This document shows, in pieces, positions 15,985 through 23,584 of a stretch of 43,758 nucleotides of DNA. The DNA comes from Candidatus Gastranaerophilales bacterium. Its GTDB lineage: Bacteria; Cyanobacteriota; Vampirovibrionia; Gastranaerophilales; Gastranaerophilaceae. A model generated the notes under the pieces. The model had not been told where the DNA came from and searched no databases. It was given only the letters and a program-made list of their open reading frames with translations. How positions within the stretch are numbered: the stretch's first letter is position 1; every line of letters starts with the position of its first letter. Location: assembly GCA_944324135.1 (NCBI GenBank), contig CALUVE010000017.1:1-43758 (forward strand), given 5' to 3'. Both the position numbers and the translations under genes were made by a program.

Positions 15985-17717
15985 TTTTTTAGCATTTCCC
16001 GTTTGTATATTTTTAAGTTTTGGGTTGATTCTGCAAGTTGATAATTCTCGTATATAAATTTGCAGATATCCAGCCCGAAATCTTTGCATATAAAAGGCTT
16101 ACCATACATTCCATAGTTAACATTATTTAGCATAATAAAATCCGGCGGATTTGTTTGAAATTCTTGTACAATATTGGATTCACCAAGTGCTGCGATATGA
16201 TTTGGGATAAGATGGTATAGTTTTGTGTTTGTCGGGCGCCCTGTGATAAAGTTAACAATACACCCCTCCGGAAGCATTAAAACGGTATTATCTTCTTTTG
16301 TGTTTTTGTATATATAATTCAGAGCGGTTTGCAACGTGTTTGTTTCGTATTTGCTGGCATAAAGGATTCCTTTTGAAGTCGTAATGGGGACTTTTCCTCG
16401 GCTATATAGCTTATATAAATGCAATGTATTAAAAAAAGAAGCGAGTATCAGAAATATTATTACTGATTTTTTTACTATATTATTTTTTACTGTTGATATA
16501 AAGTAGATAAAAATTACCGCAGCCGGTAAACTTACTATATAAAGTGAATATGCAGCAAGAAGATTAAATTTTAATCTGTAACAAGCCAGAATACCAAATA
16601 GAGAAAGTATCAGCAGCATAAACGTTGTATTGTCAAATTGTTTTTTCAATTTATAAATCAGATAAGCACTTAAAGGAAACAATGCAAAACATATCCAGCT
16701 GAAAAGTTTGAGCTGAAAGTGCTCCCAGACGATTACACCGAATTGAAAGTTGATTGCGCACAGTATAAGTCCGAAAAATAGAAACAATATTTTTTTTTGA
16801 ATTTGTCGGGTTAATTTGTTGTTATATCTGTCATACATTGTTAGCAGAAAGACATGAAGTGCGGAGTAGAGAAAAATAAACGAAAAAGCCTCTAGATATT
16901 TTGCAAGTACGTAAAACTTCAGCGGGTTTTGAAAGCAAATATTCTGGAAATATTGTTGTTCTTCCGTAGCAAAAAAATTGTTCAGAAATGACATATAGTT
17001 TTGAAAATCTGTGATTGATAACCCTTGTAAAAATAAGATCCCCCAGCTCAGAATTGATGGCAGCATATAAAATAATATATTGAACAAGATTGTTTTAAAA
17101 TTTATTCTTTTATATACAAGTGCCGTTAAAAAAGCAAGATAACACAGTGTAAATTCTGGCTTACAGGCTAGTGATGCTCCAAGAGTCAGGCTTGCTAGAT
17201 AAGAATACAGCGGTTTATTTTTGTCTATAAAATACATTGTAAACATTGCAGATGCCAGAAAGAATAAAACAGCATAAGTCATTGCATAAGCGTAAGGGAA
17301 TATGTAATTCATGCAGTGTGTATTAATTGTAAAAAATTGAGAAATTAAAATTATACAGATTGCAGCCGAATAGAAACTGTTAATGAAAAAACGGCATATT
17401 CTATACAGGCATAAAACAGCCAGAAATACTATTGATACTCCAATTCCTTGAAGTACATTAAAGCTTCCTCCAAAAATTTTGTAGACGCAGGCATTAATCT
17501 GATAAGGCAGCGGGGCGTACATCGCAAAGATATCTTTGAACAGTATTTTGCCATCAAGTATAAGTTCCGGCAGATATGCTTCTCTGCCGCAATCTACGAA
17601 TAGAGAACCGAACCACCCCCATTTTATTATACAGATTCCGGCTAAAACAGTAATGACAATGCAAAGTGCTATAATATCTTGTCTGTAATTTTCAATAAAA
17701 TTTTTAATACAATTCAT
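15981..17717 (-). CDS. GT-C-type membrane glycosyltransferase
   Basis: The 578-residue protein is polytopic, with about a dozen hydrophobic helices and a periplasmic C-terminal domain. The first loop (SLFVDCGREAYLPELILDG) carries the acidic motif expected of GT-C enzymes of the ArnT/PMT type, followed by KDIFAMYAPLPYQINA. Such enzymes move a sugar from a polyprenyl-phosphate donor to a lipid, glycan or protein on the outer face of the inner membrane. The acceptor is unknown. I chose the ATG at 17717; a TTG at 17723 is in frame but abuts a hairpin. It follows the MlaD gene on the same strand, which supports an envelope role. Confidence 0.75.
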   Translation of the reverse strand: MNCIKNFIENYRQDIIALCIVITVLAGICIIKWGWFGSLFVDCGREAYLPELILDGKILFKDIFAMYAPLPYQINACVYKIFGGSFNVLQGIGVSIVFLAVLCLYRICRFFINSFYSAAICIILISQFFTINTHCMNYIFPYAYAMTYAVLFFLASAMFTMYFIDKNKPLYSYLASLTLGASLACKPEFTLCYLAFLTALVYKRINFKTILFNILFYMLPSILSWGILFLQGLSITDFQNYMSFLNNFFATEEQQYFQNICFQNPLKFYVLAKYLEAFSFIFLYSALHVFLLTMYDRYNNKLTRQIQKKILFLFFGLILCAINFQFGVIVWEHFQLKLFSWICFALFPLSAYLIYKLKKQFDNTTFMLLILSLFGILACYRLKFNLLAAYSLYIVSLPAAVIFIYFISTVKNNIVKKSVIIFLILASFFNTLHLYKLYSRGKVPITTSKGILYASKYETNTLQTALNYIYKNTKEDNTVLMLPEGCIVNFITGRPTNTKLYHLIPNHIAALGESNIVQEFQTNPPDFIMLNNVNYGMYGKPFICKDFGLDICKFIYENYQLAESTQNLKIYKREMLKN

Positions 17718-17723
17718 TTCCAA

Positions 17724-17746
17724 AATCCCTGAACCTATCAGGGATT
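17724..17746 (-). terminator. Hairpin between the MlaD and glycosyltransferase genes
   Basis: AATCCCTGA and TCAGGGATT form a perfect 9-bp stem with a 5-base loop, followed on the minus strand only by a short TTTT-like run before the next ATG. It could terminate or attenuate after the MlaD gene, or control access to the downstream ribosome site, which overlaps it. Confidence 0.5.
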
Positions 17747-17762
17747 ATCTCATAAATTTGAT

Positions 17763-18677
17763 TTATTTACAAGATTCAGGGAGGTCAACGGCTTTGCCAA
17801 ACAGCAGCCTGAATCCGGAAAAGTTTTTCTGCATTGTGTTTGAAAGTCCGTAAGTGATTTTTCTGACATCGCACGTGATTCCGCTAACGTTTTCCACTGA
17901 TGTGGAAATCCCGTTCATAGTCTGGTTAAGAGATTGTGTTGAGTCATTTATATTTTTTGTTATATTTTCCAGATTACGGGTTGTACGCTCAAGATGATTG
18001 CTGGTAAGACTCAAGCGGTTGGAGATATTTTTCAGTTGCTTTTGGGTTAGAGAATCATCTACCTTGTAAGTCAAATTGTTTATATTTCGGGACATTTGGG
18101 CAAGATTTGATGTTGTTGTTTTGAGGTTTTGCTGGTTTTGCGCAACAGTTTCCTGTAATATTTCAAATAGTCCGGTTAGGGCATCACTGGTTTGTTTTAC
18201 GCTGTCCAGCACATCGGAGAGTTTATCTCCGACTTCATCTAAGGCTCCTGAATCTGCCTGCTGCTGGAGAATATCTTTAAAATCAATTGATGTTCTTCCC
18301 TCTATCACATCCCCGCTGCGCAATTTTTTTATGGCGGGACTTGTCGGATATTCTATTTCTATGTAATCAAATTCTTTATCCCGTTTTTTGACCCTTGCTA
18401 TGATATTTGCAGGCAGTACCAAATCCGCAGGATACAGTACAAGGCGGATTCGTGTTGCCGTATAATTTTTGTTCGGTTTTATGCTGACCGATTTGCCGAC
18501 TTTGAAACCTTTATAGTAGACAGGCATGTTTCTTGAAAACGGGGCAAGCTCAGTAAATTCCGCGGTAATATGTTTGTGTGTCATATTATTCAGCCCCCAC
18601 AGTGTTAGAGCTAGTATGAATAATATTGAGATATGTATTTTGTAATTTAAAAAGAATTTTATAAATTTTTCTATCAT
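17763..18677 (-). CDS. MlaD-family (MCE domain) lipid-transport protein
   Basis: The 304-residue protein has a single N-terminal membrane anchor (ISILFILALTLWGL, about 14-27). An MCE domain follows (about 35-120, with MPVYYKGFKVGKSVSI and IEGRTSIDFKDIL), then a long coiled-coil region rich in Asn, Thr and Ser heptads (about 135-270). MlaD-type proteins form rings in the periplasm and carry phospholipids between inner and outer membranes, with an ABC transporter (MlaE/MlaF) not present here. The ATG at 18677 is preferred; a TTG at 18731 would add a non-hydrophobic head. There is no ribosome site: TATACT lies only nine bases before the ATG, so the mRNA may be nearly leaderless. Confidence 0.88.
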   Translation of the reverse strand: MIEKFIKFFLNYKIHISILFILALTLWGLNNMTHKHITAEFTELAPFSRNMPVYYKGFKVGKSVSIKPNKNYTATRIRLVLYPADLVLPANIIARVKKRDKEFDYIEIEYPTSPAIKKLRSGDVIEGRTSIDFKDILQQQADSGALDEVGDKLSDVLDSVKQTSDALTGLFEILQETVAQNQQNLKTTTSNLAQMSRNINNLTYKVDDSLTQKQLKNISNRLSLTSNHLERTTRNLENITKNINDSTQSLNQTMNGISTSVENVSGITCDVRKITYGLSNTMQKNFSGFRLLFGKAVDLPESCK

Positions 18678-18758
18678 AACTCTGCAAGTATAATCAGCTT
18701 TCAAATTTGAATAAATTGCCGAATAAGGCAATATTTATAAAGAAGTTTATTTTCCGGG

Positions 18759-18764
18759 TATAAT
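18759..18764 (+). promoter_or_regulatory. -10 element six bases before a start codon
   Basis: A consensus TATAAT (18759-18764) ends six bases before the ATG at 18771, and no ribosome site lies between. The -35 is poor. If used, it would give a leaderless mRNA. Confidence 0.45.
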
Positions 18765-18770
18765 ATTTTT

Positions 18771-19223
18771 ATGGAAAATGAATACTCAAAAAAAGCAAGA
18801 GAATTTTTCAGGAGCGGATATAATTGCGCACAATCCGTATTTTGTGCTTTTTGTGATGAAACAGGCATGGATTTTGAAACGGCATTGAAACTATCCTCTT
18901 CTTTCGGCGGCGGAATGGGCAGGCTCAGAGAAGTTTGCGGTGCTGTGAGTGCTATGTTTATGATTGCAGGCATAAAATGCGGTTATACAGAGCCGGATAA
19001 CGATATAATTAAAGGTGAACATTATGCAAGAATACAGACTCTTGCGGAAGAGTTTAAAAAGAAACATAAGACAATTATCTGTCGTGAACTTTTAGGACTT
19101 CCGCAGGGTGCGGATTCTCCTGTTCCGTCAAAACGCACGGAGGAGTATTACAAAGTTAGACCTTGTGAACAATTTATAGCAGATGCAGCTGAAATTATCG
19201 CCGAGTTTTTAAATATTCACTAG
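18771..19223 (+). CDS. C_GCAxxG_C_C family redox-type protein
   Basis: The 150-residue protein matches the family named for its spaced cysteines (C_GCAxxG_C_C). It has SGYNCAQSVFCAF, SSFGGGMGRLREVCGAVSAMF, IICRELLG and VRPCEQFI. Members are common in anaerobes and are thought to bind metal or take part in electron transfer, sometimes beside oxidoreductases; no defined reaction is known. There is no signal peptide. Translation probably begins at the 5' end of the message, since the -10 is only six bases away. It is divergent from the MlaD gene and just upstream of the TPR-glycosyltransferase. Confidence 0.88.
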   Translation: MENEYSKKAREFFRSGYNCAQSVFCAFCDETGMDFETALKLSSSFGGGMGRLREVCGAVSAMFMIAGIKCGYTEPDNDIIKGEHYARIQTLAEEFKKKHKTIICRELLGLPQGADSPVPSKRTEEYYKVRPCEQFIADAAEIIAEFLNIH

Positions 19224-19253
19224 GCGGCAGTGCAATATACTAAATCCGTTGTA

Positions 19254-19282
19254 TTGAGTTTTGGGGCTGAGTATTTTATTAT
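19254..19282 (+). promoter_or_regulatory. Promoter placed for a leaderless message
   Basis: TTGAGT (19254-19259), exactly 17 bases, TATTAT (19277-19282). The ATG lies eight bases further on (19291), close to the expected transcription start, and no ribosome site is present. Confidence 0.5.
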
Positions 19283-19290
19283 TTTCTGGT

Positions 19291-20457
19291 ATGGATGATT
19301 TAGAGAGACTTTTTAATCAGGCACTTCTGTGCAAGCAGAATAACAAATCTGATGAGGCTGAAAAATTATATCTTCAAATTCTTGCAGCTCATCCAGATTT
19401 GACGGAAGCTTATTTTAATCTTGCAACTATTTATTATGACCGTAATGAGTGTCAAAAAGCGGTTGATTGTTACAGAAAAATTCTTGAAATTAATCCTGAT
19501 GATACAGAGGTAAAATATTTTATTTCTCTGGCATATTTCAAGATGAAAAACTATTTTGAGGGTGAAAAATATTTTGAAAGCAGGCTGTGCCGCAAAAGCA
19601 GTATTATGTCCCAGATGAAAACTTATCCGAAGCTTACAAAATCAGCCACTGTGTATAACGGAGAAATCTCAAAGGATAAAACAGTTTATACATATTATGA
19701 GGCGGGTTTCGGTGATATGATTATGTTCGCAAGGTACCTGCCGCTTTTGAAAGAGCGTGTCGGGCACGTTATTTTTAAACCTCAGCGCGAGCTTGTTAAT
19801 CTCTTTAGAGAGAATAATTTTGGCTGCGAAATTATGGGTACTTTTTTGCCCGAAGAAAAAATACATTTTGACTATCATATTCCGATTATGAGTCTGCCTT
19901 ATGCACTTTCTTTGCAAGGCGAGGGGGTTTTTAACCTGAGGAATGGGTATATGCACGCTCAGGAGCCAAAATCAAAAGAATATAAAGAAAAATATTTTGA
20001 TAATGACAAGTTCAAAATAGGCATAAAATGGCAGGGAAATACAATGTACGACAGAGGACGTGTTATTACAGTCGAATCATTTTTTAAATTATTTGAACTG
20101 CCTGATACAAAATTCTATTCCTGCCAGACTTTTGAGGGATCTGAAGAAATAGAAAAAATTAAAGAAAAATATGATATAGTTGATTTAGGCGCGACATTTA
20201 AAGATTTTTCAGACACTGCTGCCGCTCTTGATAATCTGGATTTGATTATCAGCAATGATTCTTCTCTTGCGCATCTTGCTGGTTCTATGGGGAAAAAGTG
20301 TTTTGTACTTTTACCTTATGTCTACAACTGGCGCTGGCACATAAATTTAGATATTTGCGACTGGTATGATAGTGTCAAAATTTTCAAACAAAAAACTCCC
20401 GACGATTGGAGGGGAGTTTTTGACGATGTTTATGAGTATTTATCTAATCTCTTTTAA
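19291..20457 (+). CDS. TPR-containing glycosyltransferase (GT9/GT41-like)
   Basis: The 388-residue protein starts with about three TPR units (residues 1-95; LFNQALLCKQNNKSDEAEKL, AVDCYRKILEINPDDTEVKY). It continues with a GT-B-like domain. The C-terminal signature DLIISNDSSLAHLAGSMGKK followed by FVLLPYVYNWRWH is that of heptosyltransferase-like proteins joined to TPRs, which glycosylate proteins or surface glycans using nucleotide sugars. KIGIKWQGNTMYDRGR fits the start of the second Rossmann domain. I chose the ATG at 19291 over an upstream TTG at 19261. It overlaps the convergent gene by 14 bases. Confidence 0.8.
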   Translation: MDDLERLFNQALLCKQNNKSDEAEKLYLQILAAHPDLTEAYFNLATIYYDRNECQKAVDCYRKILEINPDDTEVKYFISLAYFKMKNYFEGEKYFESRLCRKSSIMSQMKTYPKLTKSATVYNGEISKDKTVYTYYEAGFGDMIMFARYLPLLKERVGHVIFKPQRELVNLFRENNFGCEIMGTFLPEEKIHFDYHIPIMSLPYALSLQGEGVFNLRNGYMHAQEPKSKEYKEKYFDNDKFKIGIKWQGNTMYDRGRVITVESFFKLFELPDTKFYSCQTFEGSEEIEKIKEKYDIVDLGATFKDFSDTAAALDNLDLIISNDSSLAHLAGSMGKKCFVLLPYVYNWRWHINLDICDWYDSVKIFKQKTPDDWRGVFDDVYEYLSNLF

Positions 20458-21175
20458 GGAATGTACCTTTTATATGGATAACTAACGGCGGAGTTGAAGG
20501 GTCTTTGCTTTTGAAGTGTGAGTACACAAGAGTTCGCGGAATTCTTATTTCAAAAATGTTTCTGAAAAAGTTGTCCTCTCCAACGTAGTTTTCAAAGAAA
20601 TATTTGTAAAACTCTCTATCAGTATCATTAATCAACATATAGGTTTTTTTTGCAAAGAAAGGTTTGTACAGGGTGATTTCATTATCTTTGAACTGTGATA
20701 CTTTTACGATTTCAACACCTGGAAAATGAGCTTTGATTTTTTCGTCACTAATCGGCTGGCGTATAAATTGTGTGCCGTCAAAGTGTAATCTGTAAAATTG
20801 AAGTTTGTGAATATTGCATCCGATTAACCTTTTATGGCATAAAAATTCAAAGTTCGTATCTGTTTCAAATTCAGGCTTTTTATTTCCGTACAACTCTTTT
20901 TCAGATTCCGATATAATTTCAGGTTCTGTTTCCGGAGGATTTTCCCACGTGTAAACAGAATATCCGCCGGAACCTGTTGTCCAGTGTTTTGTAAAAATTC
21001 TGTCTGCATCAGTAAGGTCACGTGACCATTTTTTAGTTTCTATTTTATATCCTACCTGCTGCCCCTCATCTATCATATTTGATTTCATATCGTGCAGCCG
21101 GTAGTCTGTTTGCTCGTCTGCATAAGCGCAATTCATTGTTAAAAATGCCATGATAATTAATAGTATCTTTTTCAT
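20444..21175 (-). CDS. Exported protein of unknown function, 243 aa
   Basis: A clear Sec signal peptide (MKKILLIIMAFLTMNCAYA, cleavage likely after AYA near residue 19) sends this protein out of the cytosol. A cysteine precedes the site, but the context (NCAYAD) is a poor lipobox. The mature part is polar and rich in Asp, Glu, Lys and aromatic residues, with segments such as EKWSRDLT-like and HKRLIGCNIHKLQFYRLHFD. I do not recognise a domain. It stands alone on the minus strand and runs into the end of the TPR-glycosyltransferase gene. Confidence 0.75.
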   Translation of the reverse strand: MKKILLIIMAFLTMNCAYADEQTDYRLHDMKSNMIDEGQQVGYKIETKKWSRDLTDADRIFTKHWTTGSGGYSVYTWENPPETEPEIISESEKELYGNKKPEFETDTNFEFLCHKRLIGCNIHKLQFYRLHFDGTQFIRQPISDEKIKAHFPGVEIVKVSQFKDNEITLYKPFFAKKTYMLINDTDREFYKYFFENYVGEDNFFRNIFEIRIPRTLVYSHFKSKDPSTPPLVIHIKGTFLKRD

Positions 21176-21250
21176 AAGAAATCTCCGCTTTTAATTGTAT
21201 AGGTCAATTATATAGATATTTTTTTATTTTGCAAAGCACTTAACAATTAT

Positions 21251-21279
21251 TTGATGAATAATGCAATTTGTGGTACATT
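21251..21279 (+). promoter_or_regulatory. Promoter of the Met/Gly-tailed exported protein
   Basis: TTGATG (21251-21256), 17 bases, then TACATT (21274-21279) preceded by TGG, an extended -10. The AGGGG site and ATG at 21319 follow. Confidence 0.45.
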
Positions 21280-21318
21280 TATTTTGTAGGGTTAAATTTG
21301 ATTAAACAGGGGTATATT

Positions 21319-21729
21319 ATGAAAAAAATAATGTTAGTTGTATGTTTATTGACAGCAGGACTTCCGCTTTTTGCTATGGATTCTCAAAGTGCTGAATCTA
21401 TAAGATATTACAATTCTTCATCCACCGGCGGATTTGGTTCATCTTCTGCTGTGACAAATTATTACGGCTTGAACAAAACTCCTGCCGTTGATGATGATAG
21501 TGAAGTTTTACTTGACCCTCCTGCAAAAGTTAAGCGTCCTGCAAGACAGATTAAAGTGAATACAGTTGACGATGAAGAGGAGTTTCAGGAACCGGGACAG
21601 ACTTACGCTGATGCAATGGATAAGCGTACTCCTATGACTTACGAACAGTTCCCTAAAAATTATGACAGCAGCAATAGTATGATGATGATGCAAGGCGGTA
21701 TGGGTGGTATGATGCCGGGAATGTTCTAG
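21319..21729 (+). CDS. Small exported protein with a Met/Gly-rich tail, 136 aa
   Basis: The ATG at 21319 follows AGGGG and opens a signal peptide (MKKIMLVVCLLTAGLPLFAM). The mature region is low-complexity: Ser/Gly-rich first (NSSSTGGFGSSSAVTNYYG), then charged with many Asp, Glu and Pro residues (AKVKRPARQIKVNTVDDEEE). It ends in SNSMMMMQGGMGGMMPGMF. No known domain is visible. Methionine-rich tails occur in some copper-binding and chaperone proteins, but that is only a loose analogy. Its stop interlocks in CTAG with that of the convergent pentein gene. Confidence 0.75.
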   Translation: MKKIMLVVCLLTAGLPLFAMDSQSAESIRYYNSSSTGGFGSSSAVTNYYGLNKTPAVDDDSEVLLDPPAKVKRPARQIKVNTVDDEEEFQEPGQTYADAMDKRTPMTYEQFPKNYDSSNSMMMMQGGMGGMMPGMF

Positions 21730-23036
21730 TATTTCGGAACTTCTGCGCACATACAATGTATTCCGCCCTGATATTTTTTCAGGTTTTCGCTCATTACGTT
21801 ATTGTCGCCTGAGATAAAGTATATGTTTTGTTCTTTAATATACGGTTTCAGGGCTTCTGTGAATATTTTCTGTACGCTGAATCCTGTTAATTTTTCAATT
21901 TCAGGTGTTATGCCAAAAGTATTTTCGTCTATATCCGACTTGTTTGTAATGTAAACGAGGTCTCCGTTTTTATTCGGAAGAACGTTGGCGTTCATAAAAT
22001 TAAACAGCTGTATCAAAAATACCCCGTTTTTCAGCCCGCTTGTTCTTGTTTCATACAATCTGCCAGGTACCCGAATTACTTCAAATCCTGCATCTTCCAA
22101 TACTTTTGCCGTTTCATCAGTCTGAGCAAAATTGTTGGAATTTATTATATCGTCAATCCCTCTTGTGTAGATTCCAAGTTGGACAAAAGGTTCTTCTAAT
22201 TTTTTCAGCTCATCCATTCTGTTTTGTTGGTTTAATTGGACGGCGGCGTTTTTGATTTTATTAAAACCGTCAACAAGCATTTTTTTAGTGAGTCTGTCAT
22301 CCGTAAGCAAAACTCTTCCTTTGTCCAGCGGTCTCAAAAATAAATCCATGTGGTAATCCATTTGCGGAACAAAGACAAGGTTGTCTGTTCCGAGCATATT
22401 TTTTATTATTTCGTCAGAAAATTTATCTAACTCGTTCTTCCCTACGAGAGCAAGTTCTTTTCCTGATTTATTTTTGGCAAAATAATAGTTTCCGCCTGCA
22501 ATATGTGTTTTCTGAAGAGTTTCTTTTATTGCATCTGAACATTTGGTATATTCCTCTTTTACAAACTCTTCCGAAAGTACTGCTAATTCTCCGGTCTGCG
22601 GATTTGCAAGCAGATATCCGTCTTTTCCGTCCAGACTAACATGCGGCAGGTTTATCAGTGTGTTCATTATCCCGTAGTATCGGGGCAGATTTTTCCCAAT
22701 ACGCAGGGAGCGTTGAGTTTTATCTTCTTGCAGCTCAAATTTTTCTGTAATGGCATCTGTCTGCGTGCCGTTTTCAAACAACAGAAGTCTTTTGCCTATA
22801 AATCCCCACAAATCCTGTGGCCAGCCGCCTACTCTTTCTTCAAGTGGTTGTTTCTTATTTGTTGTTATCTCATAGGTGTCTTGTTCGGGATTTTCTTTAA
22901 TAAAATATACGTTAAATCCCTCTTTTTGTCCTATGTCAATCATTTCGTTGGCAATATTACCATGGTTTGATTTCATCACAAAACCGTCAAGTGGTCTTGC
23001 GTCATATCCGGTAAATGTTATTACTGAAACTCTCAT
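21726..23036 (-). CDS. Putative pentein-fold (guanidine-modifying superfamily) enzyme
   Basis: The 436-residue protein has the spaced catalytic elements of the agmatine deiminase/arginine deiminase superfamily. These are GGWPQDLW (Asp75, compare the W-x-R-D motif), HIAGGNYYF (Gly181-Gly182), MDYHMDLF (His229 and Asp231) and, near the C-terminus, GGIHCMCAEVP with the likely nucleophile Cys428 (compare GNIHCITQQ in agmatine deiminases). FNFMNANVLP near 345-354 also fits the family. Substrate is unknown: free agmatine, arginine or a peptidyl arginine are all possible. It lacks a signal peptide and begins MRVSVITFTGYD with the recurrent N-terminal motif. Its start overlaps the upstream stop as TAATG. 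Confidence 0.68.
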   Translation of the reverse strand: MRVSVITFTGYDARPLDGFVMKSNHGNIANEMIDIGQKEGFNVYFIKENPEQDTYEITTNKKQPLEERVGGWPQDLWGFIGKRLLLFENGTQTDAITEKFELQEDKTQRSLRIGKNLPRYYGIMNTLINLPHVSLDGKDGYLLANPQTGELAVLSEEFVKEEYTKCSDAIKETLQKTHIAGGNYYFAKNKSGKELALVGKNELDKFSDEIIKNMLGTDNLVFVPQMDYHMDLFLRPLDKGRVLLTDDRLTKKMLVDGFNKIKNAAVQLNQQNRMDELKKLEEPFVQLGIYTRGIDDIINSNNFAQTDETAKVLEDAGFEVIRVPGRLYETRTSGLKNGVFLIQLFNFMNANVLPNKNGDLVYITNKSDIDENTFGITPEIEKLTGFSVQKIFTEALKPYIKEQNIYFISGDNNVMSENLKKYQGGIHCMCAEVPKY

Positions 23037-23461
23037 TAACTAACCTCCGGAGGGTCAATTTCTTCCAGCAGAATGTCTGCCATGTCTTCTAATATAAAAG
23101 CAGTTTCTTCAGCGTCAGCTTCCTCCGGAATGGTTTCTTTATAATCTTTTTGTTTTATTTCATATATGTCATTATAAGTTCTTTGGGCAGCTTTCATCGC
23201 CTCTATCATATAGAAATCATTTGTCTTAAATTTAACTATTCCGCATGCAAGGAGTAAATCCAGAGGGTTTGCTCTTTGAACAGTTACCTGCAAATCTCCG
23301 TGGATGTCTGATTCAATAGTGAAATCTATGTCAGGTCTGCTGCTTGCAACATCTCTTACAACGTCAATTTTAGCCCTGTTTTTAGGTTTTAAATCAAGTA
23401 CTGATGAAGAAATTTTTAGAGATGTAAATGTTTGGGTCTGTGGTATATTGTATATTTTCAT
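23036..23461 (-). CDS. Unknown protein coupled to the pentein gene, 141 aa
   Basis: I do not recognise a family. The protein starts MKIYNIPQTQTFTSLKISSS, again with a QTFTS-type N-terminal motif. It continues with a beta-rich part (DFTIESDIHGDLQVTVQR) and ends in a very acidic tail (EEADAEETAFILEDMADILL). It is soluble and lacks a signal peptide. Its stop overlaps the start of the pentein gene (TAATG), so the two are probably made in a fixed ratio and may form a complex. No ribosome site precedes its ATG. A 20-bp perfect palindrome lies about 50 bases upstream. Confidence 0.7.
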   Translation of the reverse strand: MKIYNIPQTQTFTSLKISSSVLDLKPKNRAKIDVVRDVASSRPDIDFTIESDIHGDLQVTVQRANPLDLLLACGIVKFKTNDFYMIEAMKAAQRTYNDIYEIKQKDYKETIPEEADAEETAFILEDMADILLEEIDPPEVS

Positions 23462-23509
23462 ATGCGTATTAAAAACGATAAAAACTTTTTTTGCTAAAAC
23501 AATTGTGTA

Positions 23510-23529
23510 ATGTTAAATTAATTTAACAT
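23510..23529. promoter_or_regulatory. Perfect 20-bp palindrome between divergent genes
   Basis: ATGTTAAATT followed directly by AATTTAACAT. It lies between the unknown/pentein gene pair and merR, eight bases before the merR -35. The size and symmetry suit a dimeric DNA-binding protein, but the protein is unknown. Confidence 0.5.
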
Positions 23530-23536
23530 AAGTCTA

Positions 23537-23567
23537 TTGACTTGGAGCCCACTCCAAGTTGTAAAAT
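23537..23567 (+). promoter_or_regulatory. MerR-type promoter with operator in a 19-bp spacer
   Basis: TTGACT (23537-23542) and TAAAAT (23562-23567) are 19 bases apart, the abnormal spacing expected for MerR activation by DNA distortion. A dyad fills the spacer: CTTGGAG (23541-23547), CCCA, CTCCAAG (23552-23558). This indicates that the merR-cupin operon is autoregulated. Confidence 0.85.
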
Positions 23568-23584
23568 AAATTCGGAGGTTAATT

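Noticed and set aside
18678-18731. Extended N-terminus of the MlaD protein from a TTG
   Set aside because: The extension is not hydrophobic, overlaps a promoter-like region, and the ATG at 18677 gives the usual short head before the membrane anchor.
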